A stretch of DNA of 64,000 nucleotides from Rhynchopus euleeides. Taxonomy: Eukaryota > Euglenozoa > Diplonemea > Diplonemida > Diplonemidae. The notes under the pieces were generated by a model. It had not been told where the DNA came from. It saw only the letters and a program-made list of their open reading frames with translations, and ran no database searches. Below, one piece after another: positions 1-10,880 of this stretch. The position numbers were made by a program, and so were the translations under genes. Position 1 is the stretch's first letter; each line of letters starts with the position of its first letter. The stretch is from the NCBI GenBank assembly GCA_963210315.1, contig OY723272.1:2280237-2344236 (forward strand), read 5' to 3'.

Positions 1-1106
1 TTGGGAAGCACAACAACCCTGCCTCTCCATCAAATGCCGAATCTTTTCTGCCCACCCCCTCCTCGCTCCCCTCCCTGCGTATCCGGCGTTGGGGTGTGTG
101 GCGCTGTCCCTTTTGTAGGGAAGGCGCTGTTCACACAAACCCCGCCATGCATCCCTCTTTCCTCTTCTGTCGTATTGACGCGTCCCCAGTGTTGGGGGCT
201 GCACCGATCTATCAGACCACGTTTGACTTCCCCTCAAGCCCTGCCCCTGACTGTTCGGAGCTGATATTTCCGTAATCTCCTGATGGCTAATATCGCACTC
301 CTCTATCGATTCATGATTTATTTTTCAGAAGGGACAAATCGCCCATTCATTTTCCCGTGGCTGTTTGCCTTCGTGACTCCTTTTTTTTGTATTTTCCTTC
401 TCCGTCCCTATGTTGCGAGCGGCCGATTGTATCGAAGCCGCGAAGTGACGCAGGCCGGTGTGCCGCGGACAACGTGCTCAGGTCTACATTGTGGCACACC
501 TTTGGCAGCAACCTTCGGTCGTTATTAAGTTCACAAGAGGAGGGCCTCCTTGACACGTTGATGTGCCCAAAGCAGCATGTTGACAGCGGCATGCCGGCAT
601 GTCAACGTGTCACAGAGAGAAGGCCTGTTGTCGCATTTTTTTGACACTTTTCGACAGCAGGGGTGAATCACGGGTCGTTTTAAGCGATGTGCAAGCCCTG
701 TCTCTTCAGCCCCTCCTTGGCAATCATGCGGCGCTTCTTGAACGATTTTGAACGATTTTTGGCCGTGCTCGTCGCGTCCCCCGGTGAGGGGGGACGCTGT
801 TTCGTGTTCTCCTTGCCGCACGGAGGCATTGCCTTACGTCGCCTCTTCCTCTTTTCCTTTATGGGCGGGTTAGTCTGGCTCAGAGGGCGGGACCGTGCTG
901 ATATGCACAGTGACGACTCTCCCTTTTTTTTGTTGTGCCCGCCTCCTGCCGAGTCGTGGCTGCTGCCTCTCAGACTGGGGGCGGGCGGTCGCCGACGCTG
1001 ACGCGCCTGGCGGCCCGTGGAAAGTGACGTGGGTCTGGGGGTGGGGGGGGGGGGGGTGCTGGGGTGTCAGGCCGAAGCCCTTGACCGCTGTTGATTTTTG
1101 CAGGTT
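1..1106. other. intergenic region, no gene seen
   Basis: No open frame here has coding character; the overlapping short frames on both strands contradict one another. The stretch holds one small inverted-repeat element (541-635) and a G-run near 1040-1058. Its right edge is the 3' flank of the retroelement fragment on the minus strand; no poly(A) tail is visible beyond that ORF's stop. Confidence 0.6.
541..635. mobile_element. small MITE-like inverted-repeat element
   Basis: The ends are inverted copies. The left arm reads GGCCTCCTTGACACGTTGAT and the right arm, reverse complemented, reads GGCCTTCTCTCTGTGACACG followed by TTGACATGCC. This matches the GGCCTTCGC-ended family repeated elsewhere in the window (for example 5656-5764). 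It is too short to code and was probably mobilised in trans. No target duplication is obvious. Confidence 0.5.
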
Positions 1107-2383
1107 TCACGAGATCAGGTAGTTCTTCTCGCTGTGCTCCGTCACCCCTGCCTCAGCCAGGTAGCGTAGGGCCCCCTTGCAGTTGTGCAGCAGCAGGTTG
1201 TGCACGCTTGTGGCTGTGAGGTGGTGTCGGGCTGACGCTGTCGCGGGACAGCCGAAGAATAGGTGCTTCAGCGAGACCCCAGGCGGGGGGCTGTCCGGCG
1301 CAAGCTTCAGGCAGGGTTTGCACGGTGGTTGTGCGCTGCCCGGGACGTCGTGGTCGTACACCAGGCGGTGGTGGTCGGCCCGGAGGCGGCGGATGGTGGT
1401 TTCCCCTAAGCGGGTAAGGCCCTCCATGCGGAGGTCAGGGCGCTGCAGTCGCGTCTCCCCGATTCCTGACCGATACGCGTACACGCTGTCTGTGCGGGGC
1501 AACGTGGTCCCGCTGTATATGTGTCGGCGGAGGGTGACACGGGCCGACGCGAGGCTGATCGGCTCCATCTGGGGCTTGAACGCACCGATCTGCGCCTGCT
1601 TGTCAGCAAGTTCGTTCCCTACCACCCCAACATGCGACGGGATGTAGCGGAGGTGGGTGGTGACATCGTATGTTTGGGCGAGCTTGCGCAGCCTCTGCCA
1701 GATGTCCCATTCGGTGGACCCCCTCGCTCGCTGGGGGCCGCTCAGCAGTGCATTCAGTGCGCTCTGCGAGTCGGTGAGGATGGCGACCGTTTCGCCTTGG
1801 GTTACCACGGTGCATAGGTGGGCGAGGGATTCTCTGATGGCCACCAGCTCTGCCTGGTAGCTGATGCAACGGAGTCCTGCCGGCCAGGCGAGCTTTTTCT
1901 TGAGGCGGCCCTCCGGCATGCTGTACACCGCTGCGCCCGCGCCGCCCTGTTGCTGCCGCGATGTGGAGTTGGAGACTGACCCGTCGGTGTAGACATGCCA
2001 GGCGCACGTCGGGAGGGCCTGGATGGTCTGCTCTGCCAGGTCCCGGAGGGTGTCTTTCGGGGTGGCGGCCTTCGGGGCGGTGAGCCCCGGCAGCGTCGCC
2101 AGGATGTGCACTCGTGGCAGCACCAGGTTCCATTCCCAGGGGGGGATGGGGTGTGCTGCATGCAGGGGGGCCAGCAGGGGGGTGCGCCCGTCGACCTTCG
2201 AGGATTTCACCAGACTCTTCTTTTGGAAAGAAGAACGCACAGCGCAGATAGGGAGGAGGTCGCTGAGGGGGTGTGTGCTGAGGGCCTTCACGGCGCGCAC
2301 ATCGCGGCGAATGCTCGTCGGGACGCCTCCGTTCTCTGAAGTGCAGAAGAAGCGATTCTGATTAATGTGTGTGCCTCACAAGA
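1107..2383 (-). mobile_element. 5'-truncated non-LTR retrotransposon: RNase H and C-terminal CCHC region
   Basis: Open frame of about 425 codons on the minus strand, with no ATG needed because its 5' part is missing. It begins in the linker that normally follows reverse transcriptase. A full RNase H domain follows: YTDGS (first Asp), YQAELVAI (Glu), ILTDSQSALNAL (Asp), and YIPSHVGVVGNELAD with the final Asp and conserved His. All four acidic catalytic residues are present. The C-terminus has CKPC...LKHLFFGC, a C2HC-like knuckle. This order (RT, RNase H, CCHC) is that of I/ingi-type LINEs. No reverse transcriptase is left, so it is a dead 5'-truncated copy, although its frame is intact. It is the clearest coding sequence opposed to host transcription. 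Truncation near 2383 abuts a MITE-like copy. Confidence 0.8.
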
Positions 2384-2437
2384 CAAGGGTTGCATGCCGC
2401 AGTTTGACACACGGGGCGAAGGCCCCCGTTTGTTTTG
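2337..2437. mobile_element. MITE-like element copy (GCGAAGGCCCC end)
   Basis: Contains the internal words of the family (GTGCAGAAG, GCCTCACAA, GGTTGCA, AGTTTGACACA) and ends GGGCGAAGGCCCCCG, in the same order as the copy at 5656-5764. The left terminal repeat is degraded. It overlaps the 5' break point of the retroelement fragment. Confidence 0.45.
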
Positions 2438-3411
2438 CTTTTGTGGGAGCGAAGCCCCTCCGCACCACTTCCTTTATTTATGATTTTTTTTGAAACTAAC
2501 ACCTGACTTCACGCGCGCCCGGCTGTGGGTGCCCTGCGTTCGAAGGAACAACTTTCCCTTCTGTTGCTTCCCTTCTCTCTTGATATCCGCACAGTTCTAC
2601 CATGGCGGTGGGGGTGTGTCGGAGTAACGAATGGACTGGACATACCTGGTTATCTAGGATTAGCATCTTCATGCAACTTCGCAGGGCCCAGATCCATGGG
2701 ACAGAGGTGTGTATGCGCTCACGAAAAGTAGTTTGTACGGTTGATTTCAAAGAGAAAAAGGGCAGGACCTCAATCAGTCCGAAACAGCCATTCCGGCGTT
2801 ACAGTCAAGAAGGGAGGGGAGGTGGTGGAAGCGGTCAGCAAAGCACTGCAAAGGCCACCATGCCCTCACTTTCATGTTTCCTGGGATGCAGGAGTAGGTG
2901 AGCGAACAACCGGTTGGGGGCAATGATTACGAGTTACGCGTGACGGAGCCAAGCGAGGTCACGGTAACGAAGGAAATCAAACGGCCGGCCCTTCAGGATT
3001 AGCCTGCATGCCACTTCACTGTGGGGAGGTGGTCGAAGCGAATCGCCGGGTGGTGCACTTCCTCGGCTCAACCCCCGCGCCCGACCCCCTCTCGGCTGGT
3101 TGGTACGCATTGGCTGTGACGCACCCACTGTGTGACAGGTGATCGACCCGTGGCGATCCCGACAGGTTCTTCTCATCAACTGTAGTGCGCCTATTACTGT
3201 GAACCACAGCCCCTCACGTGCCGCTGCCCAATGCCGAAACGTGTAGGGGCAGGCCTGCTGGAGATCAAGTGAGGGTCTGGGTAAAACATTGCATGCTCAC
3301 ACACACTCATCAAAGAGGTTGCACCACACACACAGGTCTTAGAATCGCGGGAGGCCAAGGTGTGCTCACACCGTGGTGAAGATACAGCTAAAATGCGGGT
3401 GTTACGACCGG
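2438..3411. other. intergenic region with dispersed repeat copies
   Basis: No gene recognised. 2655-2740 and 2930-3020 hold copies of a dispersed repeat recurring at 6740-6890 and 7508-7600 (shared words ATGCCACTTCAC, AACGAAGGAAATC and TGCGCTCACGAAAAG). The last 100 bases form the 5' leader of the cyclase-like gene; no strong pyrimidine tract is visible there. Confidence 0.5.
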
Positions 3412-5253
3412 ATGGCCAGCATGAACGGGACGCTGCCGCCCCGGCAGCGACGCGAGAGAGAGATGCTGTTCTGGGTGTCTGTGATCTTCATGTTCGCTGC
3501 GGCGGTGCTGGCGGTGCGCATCTCGATAGACGCCATCACGATCGGGGTGGTTGGGCTGATCTGGTGTGTCGTCACCAACATCGTGTGGATCACGTGCACC
3601 TTCTGCGGGATGGAGTACACAAAACCACGCATGATGGCGTGGCTCATGGCACAGTGCCTGGCCATCATCTCCTGCGACGTGCACTACAACACCGTGATGT
3701 CTAGCTGCTGGTCGGTGCTGGTTGTGATCGCAGACCTGGTGCTGCTGCTGCGCCTCGACTCGTGGTTCTCGCTGGCCTACATGGGGTTCGCCGTGTCGTG
3801 GCTGCTGGTGACCTTCCTGGAGCGCGTCCTCCGCTTCGGGCTGTTCGACATGCCTCTGACGTACGACCAGGACTTCCGCCGTGAGCTGCTCACCGAAACT
3901 GTCACCTGCTCCGCCCTGCCTTGCCCGCTCAACCCTGACTCCAACGGATCGGAGGGCATGGTCGCAATCCTCATCTTCGTCATCGACTTCATGACGACAC
4001 GCTACTTCTCTGAACAGGTCCAGAAGGAGCAGACCGCAATGGAGCAGACCATCTCCACCGTACAGCGCCTCGCCCTCCACCTCGCTGCCTACGACGTGGA
4101 CTCTGTGTCCCAGATCCTGGAGGAGTCGGAGGAGACCCTGCCGCATGAGATGTACGCTGCCCTGAAGAACCTGGAGCAGAACCTCCGTGTGTACCGCCCA
4201 TACCTCCCGAAGTCGTGCTTTCCGATGGAGGACGATGGTGATGATGAGGAAGGAGAGGTGGTCAGCAACCCCGAGAGCGTCGCCTCCAGCGGCAAGGAGT
4301 CGGCGTGCCATGACGAGACGACGTCCTGCGTGTCCTACTCCGGCACCGCGGTGCGGCAGGTGGAGGAGCGCAAACGCGTCGTCACAAGCCTGGACAGCAT
4401 CACATCGAAGAAGGTGACGATGCTCGTGATCAACCTGCGCGACACACTATCTGTCATCGAGAAGGACACACGCACATACTGCCACCTCTTCACCAACGTC
4501 CTGCGCGTCGCCCTGGTTGTCATCGAAGAGCACCGCGGCATGATCGACCTCTTTGTGGGTGACAAGGTGATGTGCTCCTTCAACGCCTCCCGCCGCTGCC
4601 TCAGCGATGCCACAGCCGCCACAGGCGCTGCGAAGCAGATTGTCCACCGCCTCAACGGAAACGATCAGAGCACTGTGAACATCGCTTTGGTGAAGGGTCT
4701 CATGGCCTGCGGCGACATGGGCTGCTCTGACATGCGGCGCTTCAGCCTTGTGGGCCGCCTTGCCGGAGAGCTGCTGGGGCTGGAGCGCGCTGGTGCCTCA
4801 ATGGGCATAGCGACTGTAACGAACACGAAGATCGAGCGCGATGCTGGCGTCACACACAGGATGCGGCTTATTCCCCGTCTCGTCTGCTTGATGCCTGCTG
4901 CAGACCGGAATGTCGTGACCTACCCTATCAAGGCCAGTCGGGATGAAGACCTGTCGGACGGGTGGGGCAGTCGGGACAACGAAGACATCGTGTTCGAGCA
5001 AAAGTCCGAAGCAGGCAGCCCGCCTATACGGATTTACGAAGTTCTGATGGAGAGCGGCGGCGCTGAAGCGGATGAGTGGATGTACGAGCTGGAGCAAACA
5101 CAAGTGTGGGGCGGGTTCGACCAGGCGGTGCTGAGGTTCCTCGATGGCATGTCCCTGGAGGAGGCACAGGAGATCGCGGGGAAGAAGGCGGATGAATTCA
5201 CGGAGGCTGTCCGGATGTACGGGGCATACCAGCCCATGTCTGTGCATGTCTGA
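3412..5253 (+). CDS. six-TM protein with degenerate class III nucleotidyl cyclase domain
   Basis: 613 residues from the first in-frame ATG; the frame is open 13 codons further up but only from a GTG. About six hydrophobic helices (residues 17-38, 41-66, 74-90, 97-114, 118-140, 182-199) form a membrane module. A helical, probably coiled-coil stretch (200-265) and an acidic Ser-rich linker (270-310) follow. Residues 334-475 follow the class III cyclase pattern: KKVTMLVINLRD at the first metal site, GMIDLFVGDKVMCSFN matching the GTIDKFIGD region, and RRFSLVGRLAGELLGLE where cyclases have YTVIGDTVNLAARLE. The first metal Asp is Asn and the IGD Asp is replaced, while the central GD (383-384) is kept. 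Catalysis is therefore doubtful; a regulatory pseudo-cyclase or half of a heterodimer is more likely. The C-terminal 140 residues are unassigned. Confidence 0.7.
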   Translation: MASMNGTLPPRQRREREMLFWVSVIFMFAAAVLAVRISIDAITIGVVGLIWCVVTNIVWITCTFCGMEYTKPRMMAWLMAQCLAIISCDVHYNTVMSSCWSVLVVIADLVLLLRLDSWFSLAYMGFAVSWLLVTFLERVLRFGLFDMPLTYDQDFRRELLTETVTCSALPCPLNPDSNGSEGMVAILIFVIDFMTTRYFSEQVQKEQTAMEQTISTVQRLALHLAAYDVDSVSQILEESEETLPHEMYAALKNLEQNLRVYRPYLPKSCFPMEDDGDDEEGEVVSNPESVASSGKESACHDETTSCVSYSGTAVRQVEERKRVVTSLDSITSKKVTMLVINLRDTLSVIEKDTRTYCHLFTNVLRVALVVIEEHRGMIDLFVGDKVMCSFNASRRCLSDATAATGAAKQIVHRLNGNDQSTVNIALVKGLMACGDMGCSDMRRFSLVGRLAGELLGLERAGASMGIATVTNTKIERDAGVTHRMRLIPRLVCLMPAADRNVVTYPIKASRDEDLSDGWGSRDNEDIVFEQKSEAGSPPIRIYEVLMESGGAEADEWMYELEQTQVWGGFDQAVLRFLDGMSLEEAQEIAGKKADEFTEAVRMYGAYQPMSVHV

Positions 5254-5655
5254 GGTGGCTCGCTGGGGGTGTTGGCCGCGATTAACTGCGCATGGTGTCC
5301 TGCCGCTGGACCACCCAGGAACAAGGGGGGCAAACCCAGGCCTGCGTGTCCAGGAGCTCGAGGGCCTCCTTGTGACGCCCTGCCGGGATTGTTGCCTTCA
5401 TGCAAGAGGAGTTTCCCAGCAGGCCGCATCTCACGCAGTGTGTACCACTCTTATGCCCGGTGCTGCACCACGGCCAGACACAGCCGACACCCGTTTCCTT
5501 GGCACGTTCCTCGTCCGTGAGGTTGTCACCCTGGTGAACTGGAGCTGCGTCCAGTCCACCTTCCCGGCATCGAAGTCAAACCTCCGTTAGTCTCCGTTTT
5601 GGCTGCCATGTTAGTGGTTTTGTTTGTGCGCCACACCCGGGTGAACAAACCTCAC

Positions 5656-5764
5656 GGGGGGCCTTCGCTCAGAAATGCAGAGAAGTGATGAATGGTGAGC
5701 CGCCTCACAACACTGGCTGCAAAGTGACACAGTTTGACACAGTGGCACAGAGCGAAGGCCTCCC
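5656..5764. mobile_element. MITE-like element, best copy of the GGCCTTCGC family
   Basis: About 109 bp bounded by GGGGGCCTTCGCTC and, inverted, GAGCGAAGGCCTCCC. Internal sequence includes AGAAATGCAGAGAAG, CCTCACAACACTGGCTGCAA and TTTGACACAGTGGCAC. Related copies or ends lie at 541, 2337, 12844, 25180, 26484, 26581, 31108, 41985, 51741 and 54299. It is non-coding, and no target duplication could be fixed by eye. Confidence 0.65.
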
Positions 5765-6739
5765 ACGTGTTTTGCCTGATGAAGGTTGGTGTGAATATGC
5801 GCACAGTCATAGCAACAAGGCAAGGTAGATTGTGTTTGTCACCCAAAGCGCTACCAACTATCTTTTTCACTGTGACAAGCTTTCTTGTTGTTGTGTGTGA
5901 AAAACGATACCGCAAAATATCGTTGGGACACAACCACAATGTGATTGCAAACCTGACGTCACGATCCTCCGGGAAGTGCATTCCCAAGCAAAAAAGGACT
6001 TTTGCCGTTCACTGGCGGGTGTGATCGTACCCCCTACCCCTCGGAACTGGCACAGAACCTCCTGCGGTCATGCCACATTTTCTGTACTGCACTTTATTAC
6101 CGTTCTTTGAGCGATTGTGGCCCTTCTTTCCAGAATGGCCGGATATTTTCGTATTTTTCACTAGTTTTGGTGGAAGCGTCCAATGCAACACTCACAGCAT
6201 AGAGGCCAAGTATTTCTCGTAGTGTTGCGCCCCCGAACATGATTTGTGCGATACCCTCGGACCAGGGGCCGGCAGCCACTCGCGCGACAGCTCCCGGCGG
6301 CCCGTCGAGGGACACGTCGAGGGTTTATAGGTTTGCGGGGTATGCAGCACCAGGGGAAGTGCGATGTGCGTGCCCTTCTTTCAGAGACCCTTGTGTCCTG
6401 ATGCATGACACATCACGGTTCTGCAGACAAAGGGCCCCTGTGTTTCGTGCGATCAGCGCTGAACCTTTTGCCATTCCTGCCGGTTCCATTCTTCCTTCTT
6501 ATATGACTGCTTGAGGCGAGGTTGCTGGTCCGTGCTGTTGTCTTGCAGTGCGGTTGATCTTTTTCCAAGGGCCCACCCCTCTCACGTTGCCGCCTAGAAT
6601 TCGCTCTCCAGGTGTATTTGGCCCTGTCCATGCCTGACACGCGGCTGGCGGGAGGACGTATCATGGGAGGCTGAAGCGAGACGTCTAATAGTGGTCCACG
6701 TGGTGCACTGGTCATGCTGCAGCACGTTGCCAAAGGCTG

Positions 6740-6890
6740 CTGCAAATTACCAGTTGCGAGCGACGAAGAGTAGCGAAGTGGTGAATTGACGAAAGAAATC
6801 GGACGACTGCATCTTTATAAGGATCACCTTCATGCCACTTCACAGCCTTTGACACAGGAGTGTGCACTCAACGAAAAGCAGCCCGGATCT
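6740..6890. repeat. dispersed repeat, about 110-150 bp
   Basis: Aligns with 2930-3020 over TTAC-AGTT-CG-G-GACG-AG, then ACGAA-GAAATC and ATGCCACTTCAC. Its 3' part (CCTTTGACACAGGAG, then CTCAACGAAAAGC) also matches 2655-2740 and 7508-7600. Non-coding; family unknown. Confidence 0.45.
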
Positions 6891-8510
6891 GCCTTTTTGC
6901 AGTTGCTGGGCAGGGTGTTTCTCTTATTATACCGAACGGAGTACGGTTTCAGTCGGAATGGGCCTGATCGCCCTGTACGATAGTTCAGGAAGACAGCAGT
7001 CGTCCCCAGTACCTGTTGCCTTCGTTCTGTGACACATAGTGCCGTACGCTCTGTTGTGGATGAGCGACCTGGCATCGAATCGTCCACCATCCTGAAGGAC
7101 CACCGCATGAGAGCCGATTGCTGTTCCACATTCGCCTGTTGTGGGGGGGGGGGGGGGGCTCACTTTGAGTGCAAGACCCCCGGCACACGGGGCTTCAAAA
7201 ACAGAGTCTCGTCAGGAGAGAAAGGCAGGTCTGGGTAGCTTAGCGACGGACCATGGCCCGGCTACTATTTTCATGGTAGCAGCACCATGGAGCCTGACCA
7301 CGCGATCAAGCTGTGCGGACATCGTCCAGAGCATCGACTGAAGACAGCTCGTTCACAGAAAAGATGTCCGGGCTGTTTGTCGCATGCGCAGGCAGCATAG
7401 TTTGTCCCGCGGCAGGGGTGGTCTTCCTGGTTGGGTTGGGGGTGGCAGTGTCGAGCGGCAAATCAGAGAAGCTCCTTGTTCATGGAAATCTCGCGATCAG
7501 ATCTTGAGGATTGTCACACACTCATGCCACTTCACAAGGCTTCAACACAGCCTTGAGACGCAGGTGCGTATGCGCTCACAAAGCTCGGTGCTGATTTTTT
7601 TACAGTTGTGGTGATGATCGTCAATCACGTGTGCTTTTTGTCGAAGTCGTGAAATTCAAAGCGCTTTCTTGAGGGCCCTCGCTACCAGTCACAGCTCGTC
7701 GTCAGCTGATTGAGGGTGTGATATGAGGGTTCTATCCAACAAGGATATCAAGGCGGCACTTTCAAAGTCCTGCCAAGGACAGCGCCACGTGGGTGTGTAC
7801 TTCTGATATATGTTATGTCATCATGTGAACCCTCCCCAGCGTGTGCCAACATCCCTGACACGCTCACGAAAAGCATGACACGGAGAAAACAGGTGCCGAA
7901 ACAACCTGCCGAGCACACGGGTGGTGCCACGTTGATCCACACAGCTCGTCAGTCAGTGAGGGGAAGTGGGCTGGAGCTCACTTTTTCTCACTCAGTCACA
8001 TCTGGTAGCGAGGGCCCCCCTTTGCCCAAGTTTCCCCCGAACGTTCGCCTGAGTGTCCCCCGGCTTGCTTGCCGCCGGGGAAATTCAAGCGAAAACGCCG
8101 GGCTCAGCCCGTTCCAGACATACAAGGATCCCGATGATGTGCCCTGCACACCAAAACAACCAACGTTGTGCCGTGCCTCTTTCTGATTCCGATACTTCGG
8201 CGGCAGCCACTTTCACCCATACCTGATAGCTTGCAAGGCACTGTGGGGCGGGGCGGCTTCTTCCGAGGCCACATCCAATCCCGGAGCGAAATCCAACGGT
8301 GCTCGCCTTTATAGTCATTGGGGGGGGGGGGGGAGGAAGGGACGGGGGCGACACGCCTTCTGGCGCTTCCCCAGGTCCCTGCGCGCAATACGCACCAAGG
8401 AGGGCAACTGCAGGCTGCAGGCTCCCCCCCACCCACCCACTCTGCACATCCAGTTGTTTGCCTCGGCACGAGCGCCTTGCCCTGCTTCTGGGTTCTGCCA
8501 CCCTGTTACC

Positions 8511-8533
8511 AACACCTGCACCACCCACACCAG
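8511..8533 (+). promoter_or_regulatory. putative trans-splice acceptor tract
   Basis: A CACC-rich tract ends in ACCCACACCAG 66 bases before the ATG of the next gene. The same arrangement precedes several other genes here (15268, 21250, 37432, 45176, 54674). The role as a spliced-leader addition site is inferred; a 5' UTR intron acceptor would look the same. Confidence 0.4.
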
Positions 8534-8599
8534 GTCGGCACGGCGATGATGCTGTCGACCTACACATAGACACGGTGCCACCTTCGTGCCTGTGCCACC

Positions 8600-9784
8600 A
8601 TGAAGCTGGTGACGTTGGTGGCACTGGGCGTGGCCACACGGTGTGCCCACTCGCTGGACGTGCGATGCTCCGACAGGACGCGCTGCCTCAACCAGCACGC
8701 CTGCAGCGAGGACGACGCGCTGTACCGCTCCGGGCACCTGTGCGCATCCTTTCCTTACTACAACGGAGGGGCACCCTTCAGCGGGTCGCTGGAGTGGATC
8801 CAGAGGTCTGAGATGGCGGTGTGCAACAACAGCGACAGCGGCACCTGCACGTCATGGTTCAGCTACAGGGCGCACGGCGCGGGGACCTCTGCACTGTACG
8901 GCAACTGCACGCGGTACAACAGCAGCGTGGGGCTGTGCGGCGAGTGGGATGTGTTCCACATGACGTCGGATCTGTGCAGCGACGGGGAGGCAGCCTTCCC
9001 GTGGCAGGGGTACGGCATAGCGCAGCTGGTGCCGCAGTGCTGCGCGGTGGGGGTCTGCGGCGGCGGTCCCTGCCGGCACTGCCGCGCCGCAGCGACACAG
9101 GTGCAGCAGACGCAGTGCCGCTGCCTCAACCACACGCTGCGCTCCTCCTTGGGCGAGCTGCATGCGACCTGCAGCGAGTGGACGTGCCACGCGGCACCCC
9201 ACACAACCACCACCTTCCGATGTCTGCACGAGCATACCGACCGCCCGGTGTGTCTGGCGTGGAGCGGAGTGACGGACAGCACCGACTACTTCGAGTTCGC
9301 AGAGTGCTCCTGCGGCGGGCTGGGGGAGCCTGGGGGCCCCTGCCTGCAGTGGGGTTGCAACTACCGCCAGCTGTCATACCACGCCGTGTCCCCGGGGTGG
9401 CTTGTGTTCGGCAGCGTCCTGGGTGTGACCATACTAATCTGCTCCGCTGCAGTGATGGCATACAAACCAAACAACAGGCTGTGGCTGACGGCCACCCTCG
9501 TCACCACTCTGCTGGTGGAGAGTGTTTGCGTGCTGCTCCCCGCCACACTGCGGGGGGGAGTGCCTGTGCTGCTCATCACGACCGCCATCCTTGTCGTCGC
9601 ATCCGTCCTGCTGGCCGCAGGGCTCGTTGTGCGGCAGAAGCTCGCCAGCAAAGCCCAGGCGGGTAAAGTCGTTGGGAAGCCTGTTGCCAAGCAGATACTC
9701 CCTGTCGCCGTGCCTCAGAAGGACAGAAGCCGTGAGTACCACACCACCGACAACGGCTCAAGTGAGGGCAGCCAACTTGCTTAA
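8600..9784 (+). CDS. secreted/surface Cys-rich protein with three C-terminal TM helices
   Basis: 394 residues; the ATG is in good context (GCCACCATGA). Residues 1-18 are a signal peptide. The ectodomain (19 to about 270) has some two dozen cysteines, including CC, CGGGPCRHC and CRC clusters, and several N-glycosylation sequons (NNSD, NCTR, NSSV, NHTL). Three hydrophobic helices follow at about 273-294, 296-317 and 321-343 (cores VFGSVLGVTILICSAAVMA, LTATLVTTLLVESVCVLL and VLLITTAILVVASVLLAAGL). A 50-residue basic, Ser-rich cytoplasmic tail ends the protein. No known domain is recognised; the Cys spacing fits neither EGF nor LRR flanks. It is probably a plasma-membrane or secretory-pathway protein. 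The pairing of a Cys-rich ectodomain with exactly three TMs is unusual for a receptor. Confidence 0.75.
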   Translation: MKLVTLVALGVATRCAHSLDVRCSDRTRCLNQHACSEDDALYRSGHLCASFPYYNGGAPFSGSLEWIQRSEMAVCNNSDSGTCTSWFSYRAHGAGTSALYGNCTRYNSSVGLCGEWDVFHMTSDLCSDGEAAFPWQGYGIAQLVPQCCAVGVCGGGPCRHCRAAATQVQQTQCRCLNHTLRSSLGELHATCSEWTCHAAPHTTTTFRCLHEHTDRPVCLAWSGVTDSTDYFEFAECSCGGLGEPGGPCLQWGCNYRQLSYHAVSPGWLVFGSVLGVTILICSAAVMAYKPNNRLWLTATLVTTLLVESVCVLLPATLRGGVPVLLITTAILVVASVLLAAGLVVRQKLASKAQAGKVVGKPVAKQILPVAVPQKDRSREYHTTDNGSSEGSQLA

Positions 9785-10880
9785 CAGGGCCACCACAGCG
9801 TTGCGATAGGTCGGGTCACACGCCGAGGGAGACAAGGATACGGGGCGAGGGGGGGATAATTCGAGCTCCGTGCCAAGCTGTGTAAGTGTGGCACTTCTTC
9901 TGTTTTGGGCAACTCACTCTTGTGCACTTCTGAGGCCATTATTTGGTGGGTCGCGCCATGCCTTTTGGGTTCCGTTTTTTGTGCCCCCCCACGGGAACAA
10001 GCGCAGAAGGGGATGGGCTGTCGAAGTGTGGACCCAACTGTGTGAAGGGGTCTCGAGGACAGCGAGGGCGGTGGCCCTGAAGGCGTGCCCCTCTCTCTCA
10101 CATTTCCGACCCCCCTTTCGTTTGGGCGAGCGGAACCTGCAGCCCCAGGGCCCTTTGTCTTCTCCGAAGGGATCAGGGCGGCTGAATAATCTCACACCCT
10201 CCAGCAGTTCTTTCGCGGTGACCTGCTTCAGAATGTCCTGTGGACGATATCACATCGTCCCGTATTCAAAGCCGATATGAGAAGGTGCTCCTTGCTCGTC
10301 ACTTTTCTGTCATGTGCGATGCCTCTGGTCCTGCCTCTGATGTTGCACAAAAGAAACAAACACACAATCCGTGAGTAGTCTCCTTTGGCGAGGGACTTTT
10401 CCGGGAATTTCCGGGAGGGAGGAATCCCGGAGCATCTGTGTCCATCCGCGTGTTTTCGATGGGAAGGGTGCCCCGTTACGTAATATGCTATGTCCGATCT
10501 GCACAGAAACTTCTTTTTTCAGTTCAGTTTTTCGTCATGCTTCGTCGTGATTACTGCTCATATCGGTGGGGTTCTAAGGGTTGCCACTGTGTTCTGCGCG
10601 CTTCCGTGCGTCGCTACACCGTGTAGACAAATCGATGAGCAGACAGCGAACTCAGGGAGGAGCGCTTCTGCGCTACGCCCCGGGCCCAATGTCAAACGCC
10701 CTGATTTTTGGTAAAACACACCCCGTGTGGTAGAGAAAATACGGCAAGAGTCTCGGTGGGTCGGAAGAGCAGATGGTTCCCGCAACAGCTCCCGGGGAGC
10801 GGCGGGTATTTCGCATAGGATGCCGGATGTGTGAACACGTTTGTGCGGTTTGCCCTGTGTTGTGTGAACATATGTGTATG
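9785..10880. other. intergenic region, no gene seen
   Basis: No coding-quality frame. It ends in a GT-rich stretch (10861-10888) into which the terminal-direct-repeat element appears to have inserted. Confidence 0.5.

Larger units (their letters stand above)
5254..8599. other. 3.3 kb intergenic region, repeat-rich, no gene seen
   Basis: Only short frames that overlap on both strands. It contains a MITE (5656-5764), dispersed-repeat copies (6740-6890, 7508-7600), a partial MITE end near 7979-8022 (AGCGAGGGCCCCCC), and G-runs at 7143-7158 and 8320-8333. The last 90 bases are CACC-rich and lead to the next gene. Confidence 0.5.

Noticed and set aside
3373..3411. upstream GTG start for the cyclase-like protein
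   Set aside because: Eukaryotic context and two ATGs directly downstream (3412, 3421) make the GTG unnecessary.
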